Below, piece by piece: positions 32,660 to 42,500 of a DNA stretch of 49,804 bases. Origin of the DNA: Pleurotus djamor (taxonomy: Eukaryota; Basidiomycota; Agaricomycetes; Agaricales; Pleurotaceae); assembly GCA_029747585.1 (NCBI GenBank), contig JAPEVF010000324.1, positions 1-49,804 on the forward strand. Reading direction: 5' to 3'. Numbering within the stretch: position 1 is the stretch's first letter; each line of letters begins with the position of its first letter. Position numbers and translations under genes: made by a program. Under the pieces are notes generated by a model. It was not told the origin of the DNA, did no database searches, and saw only the letters and a list, made by a program, of their open reading frames with translations.

Positions 32660-33691
32660 CTAAGTGACAAGCTTCGCCCTCTTGGATGGACGACGGGCAT
32701 CATCCTCGTCACCAGCGTTGCGGTCTTCATCGGCTTCTTCGTCATCTTCTGGTGCCTTGCGCTTGACCGCATTACTCCCCTCAGCGACAGGTGCGAACCG
32801 ACTGAGTTTGATTTCCTTCGCCTTTCCCTTCCCTTTCCCCACTACAGCGGCACGAACAGAGATGGAGGGAACGACGACCTTCTTCGTAGCAGCTTTCTTG
32901 CCCTTCGTCACTTTGGGCTTTGGTTCAGCGGGAGCGTCAGGGTCAACGACGGTTTTCTTCGAAGTGGCTTTCTTGGTCTTGGTTGACGGTTCAGCAGCGT
33001 CGACGTCGTTGTCGACAATGGCCTTCGCTTTGCCACGTCCAGCCTTTTTAACGACGCGGGCGGGAGGCTGAGTAGCACCGACATTGTCCTTGGAGGAGCT
33101 AACCCGTAGATTGGCGGTGGACTTGCGTCTGGCGTGGGTCTTCTTGTTTTTGGCGCCGGTCGTAACGACCTCCTTGACATCGTCGACGACGGCGTCGTTC
33201 GCAGATGCCACCGAAGCATTCTCAGCGTTGACCGAGTCCGTAGGGAGGAAAAGACGACCATAGCCTTGATAGATGATACGCGACCCTTCGGGGAGGGTGA
33301 GTTCCTTGCTCTTCTCCTCGACTTGATTCTTTTTCTTCGACTGCGCAATACGAGCACTCTTCTTCGTCGGCGCATTCGTCTTCTTGCCACCGGCATCATC
33401 CTCTTTTTTCTCGTCCGCAGCAGCAGGATCTACTTGAGCTTTGGCAGCGGCGGATGCCACAGTCGAGTTGTTGTGGTTTTCGTCTGTGGCCACTCCAACC
33501 TGGGTAGGGAGTAGAGCTCGTCGGCTCGGGCTCTCGGTGGGAGGTGGTCCGGTAGATAACTTTTTACTTGACGGCTGTATGGGTTGGGTTGAGAGATACG
33601 ACGGAGGAAAAGTCAAAAGAATACGAACCTTGTCCGTGACTTGGATCGAAATATTCTCTTGAGCCGGCCCTTCAATGGTAGAGGTAGACAT
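32660..33691 (-). CDS. K family, copy B: Lys/Ala-rich protein, predicted nuclear
   Basis: Exons 33629-33691 and 32660-33574 give 325 residues. Close paralogue of copy A along the whole length: RRALLPTQVGVATDENHNN, KKTNAPTKKSARIAQSKKK, LPEGSRIIYQGYGRLFLPT, ARRKSTANLRVSSSKD, KPKVTKGKKAATKK, and the shared end KGKGKAKEIKLSRFAPVAEG, VKRKAPEDDEEADEDR, RRPSKRAKLVT. The short RII-GYGRLFLPT block is the most hydrophobic part and may be a small binding motif. The 54-base intron again has no in-frame stop. The same promoter block with CACGTG lies upstream. All indels against copy A keep the frame, which argues that the protein is under selection. Confidence 0.75.
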   Translation of the reverse strand: MSTSTIEGPAQENISIQVTDKVRILLTFPPSYLSTQPIQPSSKKLSTGPPPTESPSRRALLPTQVGVATDENHNNSTVASAAAKAQVDPAAADEKKEDDAGGKKTNAPTKKSARIAQSKKKNQVEEKSKELTLPEGSRIIYQGYGRLFLPTDSVNAENASVASANDAVVDDVKEVVTTGAKNKKTHARRKSTANLRVSSSKDNVGATQPPARVVKKAGRGKAKAIVDNDVDAAEPSTKTKKATSKKTVVDPDAPAEPKPKVTKGKKAATKKVVVPSISVRAAVVGKGKGKAKEIKLSRFAPVAEGSNAVKRKAPEDDEEADEDRNAGDEDDARRPSKRAKLVT

Positions 33692-33806
33692 CGTAGCTTG
33701 TGGTCCGCAGGTTGAGGATGACAATAGATGGACGTAGACAAATGTTGATGTTGAATGTTGGAGGAATAGACAGAGAAGGCGATGGGCGTTTGAATGTTGA
33801 GAACAG

Positions 33807-33870
33807 CACGTGGGCGCGTTTGGACCTTCGGACAATGAATCGATCGACCCTTTATCGACACCCATTGTTT
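33807..33870 (-). promoter_or_regulatory. K-gene promoter block, copy B
   Basis: On the minus strand: CAATGGGTGTCGATAAAGGG, CATTGTCCGAAGGTCC and CCCACGTGC, with CACGTG at 33807-33812, 116-121 bases before the ATG. Nearly identical to 9340-9400 although the surrounding DNA has drifted. Confidence 0.6.
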
Positions 33871-34194
33871 GCCCTACATGGGGGCAAGGTATGTCTTGGG
33901 TTGTGACGCAACTGACTGTTCGCCTTCCCTTCGCCTTTCACCTCTTTGACGCGATCTACCCTTGGGTTTTTCTGGGAGCTAGGTAGCGGGTGACCAACAA
34001 TGAATGGACCGGCTGTTCGATGGTGACCACGTCCGCGGCTGACCATAGCCACAGTCGATTCGAAACCTGAAGTCGGAAAGGAAGGCGACTGAGCACCCAC
34101 ATGGAGGAGGACGGTGTGAATCGCCAGCGATTTCTATGATTCGGATAAGCCATTGAATGATCGGACACTCATCAGACGTGCGTACCATTATTTC

Positions 34195-34720
34195 AGTCAT
34201 CATGACGCTGCATCAACGATCCTCGAACCAAACTTCTTCCGGGCACTTCTTCCGGGCATGTCTGCCTACTCCCCAGCGTCGTCGGTCGCATCTGTTTACC
34301 CGGAGCCAAGCGCTGATGGCAGGCAGCACCTCAGGGAACATTGCTGTCACTTCTCTCCCCCGTGTTGGGATGCTACGGATATCTCGGGTCTATAATCAAC
34401 TAGTGTCAGCGAACGTCAAATCGCGCGCGCAAGAGAAAACGTACCACTGGTGGAACAGGACCTGCACCATCGAGGTTCGAATTTATGAAAGCCATAAATC
34501 GACTCGGTACTCTCGAAATACAAACAAGCAGTCCTTCCCGAGCTGCGTGTGCTCAAAGGAAGGGCTGAACACCGGATGACCATGTCACCACGTTTGGATG
34601 ACGACAGAGGCTTTGGCGGTTTGCGATCTGCGCTCAGCAAGCTCAGCGACCTCAAGTCCGCGGTGGTGGTAGAAGAACTTACCACTATCGAGAAGGGAAG
34701 TTCATGATGGAGGTTTCGTC
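34195..34720 (+). pseudogene. X relic B
   Basis: DNA from about 34200 aligns with the minus strand of 8960 downward (for example CTCAGGGAACATTGCTGTCAC against CTCAAGGAACGTTGCTGTCAC). A second aligned part at 34590-34650 reads FGGLRSALSKLSDLKSA against FDSLQSALDKLSERLSA. About 200 bases between the two parts are absent in copy A. PELRVLKGRAEHRM just before is reminiscent of F-box proteins. Orientation is divergent from the K gene, as in the other two loci. No complete gene model could be built. Confidence 0.35.
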
Positions 34721-35832
34721 CTGACAACACAAAGCACGAACAACCTGAGTCGATGAGCAGGACGTTCATCAAGAGCACAGCGGATGCATACCTTGACACC
34801 AAGTAAGTACAATTCGCTCTGCCTGATATTGGATCCCTGATGCTGACAACTGCCTTTGTACCCCGCGTTGGCATTGAGATATTACTACAGCCTGGACGAA
34901 AAATGGGCTATACTCAGCAAACTTTTGAATGGTCGGTTTGCGATTTTAGGGATAAGAACACACCTCTCACGAAACGGGAGCGAACACATTCATGATCCCG
35001 TCCTAGTTTACGCGAAGGGAAATGATCCCGAGTTGCTCCTTAGCTCAGGAATTACGAGCGCGATGTTCATAATCGTAGTCATGGTATGTCTTCTTGATCA
35101 CTTTGCTCTCAGCCCGTTCGACCTTGGCTCGACCTGGCAATTGACATTTAATCCTGAGCAGGTCGAGTAAAAAGGAGAACGACGCTTACGAGTCTAAAGA
35201 AAGCGACAAAAGTGGATAGGTAACAGCGAAAGCCTCGTAGCCCGCAGAGGTTCCAGACTTCCGTGATAAAAACTGGCTTTTCGGTTTGGGGTCAGTCTGA
35301 TCGGTCTCTGGAACGCGTAAAAGCGAGACGCACCCATTCCGAACGACTCGAATTGGTATATATTCGATGCATAAGCATCCCGGGTCAACGAATCATCCAA
35401 CTTTCATGGCAAGGAATCGTAGACGGCGCCTGGGTTTTGGTTCGGCTGACCCGAAGTTCTGAAGGGAAGAAAGTGCGTGAGCTTGTGTATATTCTAGGGA
35501 AATATAAAGCGCTGACCTTGGACCTTGTACCATCATGTATCCCGACAGGCGTCGATCTCAAGCCCACCATTGTCTTGGTTAGAAGCGCAAAATGTTGGGG
35601 ACATTGGCCGTGACACCTGAGTAAGATCAATTCGGGTCGGGGATTCACGTTCAACATTCAGGGTTTGATCGTTTTTTCATGCGAATGCGAAGGCCTGTTG
35701 TCGTTCAATATTCAATTGGCATCAGGCCGGAGGGAGGACGGTCGACGCGCATTTTGCAGTCTGCCAACTCTTTTGCGGGGTTCGTTGGTTCAGGGCAGGC
35801 TTCATTTTACGTAAACTCGCCCCTAGGCCTGA
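34721..35832. other. Unassigned stretch before the LTR retrotransposon
   Basis: Frames up to 116 codons on both strands, none with recognisable motifs. May include further X remains. Confidence 0.35.
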
Positions 35833-36321
35833 TGTGGCGAACATAGCCTAGCGCTCACGGAGCGCCCGTTCCTCAAGCATTCCAAAAGGAGGTCTCGTCC
35901 TCCACCTGTGTTTCTCTCTCTCCTTACTCTGCCCCCGGCTCTTACTAGCCCGTCTTTCACCTTCTGATAATACCTACATATGTTCCCCACAATCATACTT
36001 GTAGCCACCTTCCTTCTCCTTACCTTTCTCCCTGCTTATAACCTTTATTAGTACTTTTCCCCTATAAGCCCCTTTGTCTCGACTCCTCTCGAACAAGTCC
36101 ACACTCTTTACCTTATGGCCTGCTTTACACATGCCTATTTACTATGACTCGTTCTGACTCGTCCCCGTAGCTATATAAGACAGCCTGTATTCTCCTAGTC
36201 GAGGCAGAGTCCTCAGAAATTACGGTTTACAACTGTCATTGACGAACTGACTCTAAGTTTCTTATCTCTCATCTTATCTCTCATCTCGTGTCGCGCGCTT
36301 GATTAGTCAGCTAACGCGACA
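35833..36321 (+). repeat. 5' LTR
   Basis: 489 bases, TGTGGCG...GCGACA. A TATA box CTATATAAGA at 36171-36180 probably drives the element; the repeated TATCTCTCATCT motif lies near the 3' end. Confidence 0.95.
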
Positions 36322-36553
36322 TATTTTTGACAAGTCCCCAAACCGTACGTCTCATATTCTGATTCCCTTTTACTAATCTACTTTATCCCCAAAAGCGTGG
36401 TACCCTCAGTCTGGCCCTCTGAGGATCCGTTGCACCCCCATCCCCATCTACGACATATCCCCAACCATTATCCCCATCCCCTGTCCCCTTCACTCTCCTC
36501 GACAACCCAAACCATTTTCCCCCTCGACAAATCCCTAACCCCTCGTTCGTAGT

Positions 36554-39500
36554 ATGTCTTCGTCGAAACAACGATACTCTCTACGCAACAAACCCCTTGC
36601 TCGACAACCCTCCTCCCCACTCTCCTCTGTCAACTCCCACACCCCTGTGCCTCCTATGGCGTCTGAAGAACAAGACGACCATCGCGCTAGCGAACTCCCA
36701 GGTGCCTTCAATGGACCTGATGATGACTTACCCGAAGAAGGTAATCATACCGAGCCCCACGAGCTTGAAGATGGTAGTACCCACGCGCCTGATCCCCGCG
36801 AGACTACTGTAGATACTTTGAGTAATGAACAAATAAATGCAATTGATTTAGCTCACCAAAACCTGAGTCCTGAGCAGCAAGATTTGCTGAACCGAAGGCA
36901 CGAAAACTTGAACCAAAATGCCCGAGAGTCGACCGAAACGTCTCGAGGTGAAGGACCCTCGAACAGGGTCGATAAGGGTAAGGGTGTGGACCCTCGCGAA
37001 TATGCCGGAGTACCTCCAGCTGACGAAAATGCCAATGATGATGGCTTTGACTCTGAATGGGAGGAAGCTGATCCTCACGTACAAGCTAGGATACTTGCTG
37101 AATGTAAAAAGTTATGGTTCGAGGAGAAAAGAAAGAAGAAAACAGTACCTACCTCAGTACCAAGAGTTCCCAACCCGCCGAGAGCCCAAGAAGCACCTCG
37201 CGCTACCGAAACCCCTTCGAATAACATCCTGAATGAGATATTAAGTAAGCTGAACAATCTCGAAAAGGATAATGAGAACCTGAGGGCTGAACTCAAGGCG
37301 ACGGCGGAAGCAAGCAATGCGAGAATACTTACCGCCTCAGCAAAACGCATGAAACCCAGTGCTCAGATTCCCGAGAATAGCGCTCTCGGGAAACTACTTG
37401 ATAGTGTCCCTCGAATTCTCCCTCCATGGGACTACCACGATGACGAAGGCCCTAAGAAGTCCATTTTGAAGCCGTTGACGCCGACTGAGTATAGCGGAAG
37501 TGACGACGTCACAGTCGTGTACCGTTTCATTTCCGAAAGTGTCGCATATCTTGAGGAAGGTCGTGTAAAGACCACAGCTCGGATTCGTCGTCTTGGAAGT
37601 CTCCTGAAGGGTAAAGCCTTCAACTGGTATGTGCGAGAAATTGCCAATCGAGCTAGTGAGATGGACATCCTTGAGTTCTTCAAACTCCTCATCGATGCTC
37701 ATTTCCCCACTGACCTTATGGAAGCTACGCGTGTCGAAATTGATCGTTCCTACCAAGGAGAGAAGACCGTTAGAGAATACGCGACTGCCCTGAAACAAAA
37801 ATACGAAACCTTGGGAACAGTTAGTGATATCGAGCAAGTCGCTCGCCTATGGCGCGGCTTCAAACCTTACATCAATGGTGAACTCTACCAAAACCATTTA
37901 AGTCCCAACTCGAGCACGTGGGACGAAGTAGTCGAGACCGCTGAAAAGATAGAGTTGATCGAGAACGCGAAAGCTGGAAAATACAGCCGACGCAGGCCTG
38001 ATAAGCCGTCGAATAACTCTAATGGAAGTACGAGCCATCAGAAACCCAATAACAATAATGATCGTACTCACCAAAGTCAAAACCGCTCGAATCCGTTCAA
38101 GTCTCATTCTAAGGGACACGATAAAGGAGGTCAAGGAGGTCAGGGGTCATCTCAATTCAAGAAACCTTTTGAGAAAACCACTTACTCCTCGAATAACAAC
38201 AATCGCACGGGCTCTAGTAGCTCGAATAACGCGAGACCTAGCTTTAATCGAAATGACCGGGGAGGAAACAAGCCCTCTACCTCGAATTATCGTCAGCTAA
38301 CCCCAAAAGAACTGGATGAGGCTCGAAAGAACGGATTATGCTTCAAATGTAAAGGACAAGGACACGAAGCGCGGGATTGCCCGGACGCGAATCGTGTAAA
38401 AAGTTCGGGTAGCCGTCCTCCTGGTCTTCCTTCGCATAGCCTGGGTATTGACTTCGAACGCCACGAAGAGCTGGCTGACCTGCGCGAGCCTCTGCAGGAC
38501 TTAGCCTTTTGCGCCTCGATGTCATTCGGCGAAGAGCTAGAATCGGTCTTCGAGTACCCTGAGCCCTCGGTCAGTGACGAGGAAATATTAGAGGATCTTG
38601 AAGACGAGGACGCGGACCTCCCTGACCTACTATCGGTTAGTGATAGCTCCGAAGAGCAGGATCCTGAACCTGAAAAGGAAAAGGAAACCAACACACCTTC
38701 TGCTTCGGGGTTGACGATCCGAGAACTCATAGAACAACAGGAGGTGCCCGAAAACTGGTCCCGCCCAATTCGTATGCTTGATTTTCGACGAACTGCGTTG
38801 GAAAACTTGATGAATTGGATAGGCGACGCTAGGGAATTTCCTGGTGACGAGAAATTCTACATGGGTCGGGCCGCAGCCAACACCCGATTCCTCTTCTGGG
38901 ACGAAGGCGACTCATACCTATTGATCGATCGAAAACAAGATGATCGCGAATTCCGTGTTCCAATTGATATAGTCGAGAGCGAAGACTTCAACTTACCCTA
39001 CATGTATGCTCTTGAACTATGCCGCGAGCACGGCTGTGAGGAAGCTTGGGCCAATACCTATAGGGCTTATCAACCTAAAGATCTGGAAGCAGAAGCCCTT
39101 CGTCTGAGACTATCCGACGAAGGCCCTTACCTTGGGGATGACTTCTCGCGTACCTGGGAAGACCCCGAGGACAGATTCTTGGTATCGGCTAGCGCTACCG
39201 AACCCGGTATGTTGATAGTGGACGACTTGTATCGTCGGTTTACCTGTAAGCTCCCTCGTGAGTGGGTGCGTCGTTTCCACTTCCGACCGGTTGCGTGGTA
39301 CAACCGGACCATCCAAAAAGCCTTGTGGGACCTGTATATTAAGACCGAAAAGGCAGAGCAAGAGGCAATTGACGAAGTTGAGGAGATCTGCGAAGGGTTA
39401 GCAGCTTACCCTGACCTACTCTTACACTTCGCGGCTTCGATCTCTTCGTCACAGTTCTCGCAATGCACATTCAGAGATCTAGGAAAAGAAGTCGAAGTTA

Positions 39501-42500
39501 TTGAAGTCAACGGACAGCAAGTACAACGTGGAACGTACCCGACCCTGCAAAGAAACTCCTCCGCGGCTAAAGATGCGTCCCGCGCGGTTCCCAAACCTAT
39601 CGTCGTCAACGTCAAAATCAACGGTCACCCTGTACGTGCACTCATAGACTCCGGATCCCTTGGTGATTTCATCTCAACGTCCATTGTAGACCAACTAGGG
39701 CTTAAAACGGCTGAACTTTCGACTCCGCTGGTACTCCAGATGGCAGTCCAGGGTTCCCGATCCAAAATTACGCGAGGCTGTAGGGTGGATATGGAGTATC
39801 AATCTATTAGGGAAGAGAGATACTTTGATGTCACGAATATAGCAAACTATGATATAATACTGGGCACACCTTTTCTCTACCAACATGAAGTTACTCTTGG
39901 TGTGAACCCGGCGCGTGTCGTGATCGGCTCAAACGAGAGCAAGCCCTTGAAAGGACCTGAAGTATCGAAGATAGCCTCACGTTCGGCTCAAATCGTAGAA
40001 GACAACCTAGAAAAGGCACGAGAACATTTGCGTGTTTACGCGGATGATATATGTAAGAAAGCTGAAGACACACCTTTACCCCCACTACGCGCGATTAATC
40101 ATGAAATTCCTCTTATAGATGTCGACAAGAAGTACCCCTGGCGACCGGCTAGATGCCCCGATGCGTTACGAGAGCAGTGGGATGCGCGATGGAGGGCGTA
40201 TACGAAGTCCGGACGATGGGTGGTATCGAGCGCGAAGAATACGGTTCCGGTGATGTGCATCTACAAACCAGGTACGGATATTCTTCGCTCAGTCGTGGAT
40301 ACACGCGATAGGAATCAAAACACTTACAAAATGGCGTCTCCCCTTCCCGATATCCAGATGATGCTTAGGCGGATGATTATCTTCGCCTACTGGTCCAGTA
40401 TGGATGGGTGCGAGGCCTACGACCACATCCGCGTTATCCTCGAACACGTCGAACGAACCGCAATGACAACTCCTAGTGGTACGGCAGTTAGTAATGTCTT
40501 GCAGCAAGGAGACTGTAATGGACCAGCTACGTACCAGGCATTGATGAATTACCTATTCGCAGAATACATTGGCGTTTTCATGTATGTTTATCTTGACGAC
40601 ATTATAATCTTTTCGGCGACGCTAGAAGAACACATTAAGCACTGCAAAATTGTAATAGACATCCTGCGTCGTGAAAAGCTTTACCTGTCCCAAAAGAAGC
40701 TGAAATTCCTGGTGAATGAGCTGAACATTCTGGGGCACGTCATCGACCACGATGGAATCCGAATGGACCCGCACAAAGTCGACTCGGTTGTGAATTGGAA
40801 GACACCAACAAATAGAGACTTGCTGCGGGGGTTTCTGGGTGCGGTGGGATACCTTGCGGACAACGTTGAAGGGATACGTATACCGATGGGAATTCTCTCG
40901 AACCTCACTGGGGATAGTGTGGTTTTTCGATGGGAATTCTCTCATCAGCGTGCGTTTCAACAAATCAAGGAGAAGTTACAAACCTGGCGAGACCACCGCA
41001 GGAAACCGCTTTCATACGCCAAGGATGCCCCGCCTATTTGGTTGATCACAGATGGATGTTGTACAGGTATCTCCGGCGTCGTCGCACAAGGAGATGACTG
41101 GAAAACCGCGAAGATAGCCGCGTTTTATTCTGCAAAGCTCAACTCAGCCCAACAGAACTACCCAGTGCACGAAATAGAGATGCTTGCGGGTGTGGAGTCA
41201 ATGCTCCGTAATCGCGACATCTTGCAAGGCGCGAAGTTCACTTGGTTGACGGACCATAAGGGTTTAATCCACCTTCTAAATCAGAAAAACTTGTCAGGAC
41301 GACAAGCGAGGTGGCTTGAGAAGATCTCGGAGTTTGACTACACACCTGTCTATATCCCAGGGACTGAGAACGTCCTAAGTGACACACTATCGCGTATGTA
41401 CTCCAATGAACCAAAGGACGTGGTGCGTGCAGCATCTGAATATACCTATTATGATGTTGTGGAAGGAAAAAGTGATGACCACGTACTTGTTTCTGCTTCT
41501 ATCTCCCCCGTCCTTGTAGGTCTTGAGGCAATGATGGCCTCGAAACCGAGACGTAAAGCTGTAAAAGCCAGCGAGGAGGCCAAGGACAGGGTCGAGACGA
41601 GCGCTGAGTTTGCTGCGAGGATGCGAGGAAAACGTTTCGTTCTTCATGGCCCTGGCGAACGAAAGGAGGGCGGGAGTATAGAGAAAGCCTCTTCTTCCAC
41701 CTCCAAAGCCACGAAGGGAACGAAAGGAGGCAGCAATGGCGAAGAAAAGATAATGATTAGAATCCCTGCAAGGAAGGTACGAGCGCTCGACCAAGCGCCA
41801 GACGATCGCGTTAACACCGACACCGATCACACCGACCCTGGGACTACTGATCCCGAAGAGGACAACTTGGAACCTCCCACAGTGCCTCTTCCTCCCTCTC
41901 TGCTCGACGCCGCCTCTGCGCTGAACAACGGCATTGACTACCACAAGGAACTCAAGTCTCGATACTCCGAGGACCCAACGTTCCGAGACATCGTGGCCAA
42001 GCCCAGCGAATACCGCAACTTCGAGGTTCAAAACGACTTACTGTACCTCAAGCAGAATGGTAAATCCCTCCTCTGCATCCCCAAGGTCCTCATTAACGGG
42101 CGAAGTGCCAGAGAGATCATAATTGCAGAAGCTCACTCCATCCTGGCTCACCTCGGATACGCAAAGACACTAGCCTATCTGCGAGAACACGTGTGGTGGA
42201 AAGAAATGGTGAGTGATACACAAGTTTATTGCGACACCTGCATGACTTGTAAAAGGTCCAAGCCCAACAACCAACGGCCATACGGCTTACTGCACCCCCT
42301 CGCCGTTGCTACACGCCCTTGGGAAGCCATCGGCATTGATTTTGTTGGACCCTTACCCGAATCGAAGAACCGAGACACGTCGTTCACCTCCCTTACGGTC
42401 GTAATTGACCTCCTCACCGCCATGGTTCGTTTAATCCCTAGTCGCTCGAACTACACGGCCAAACACGTCGCCGAGCTAATATTCTCCGAAATATATAAGC

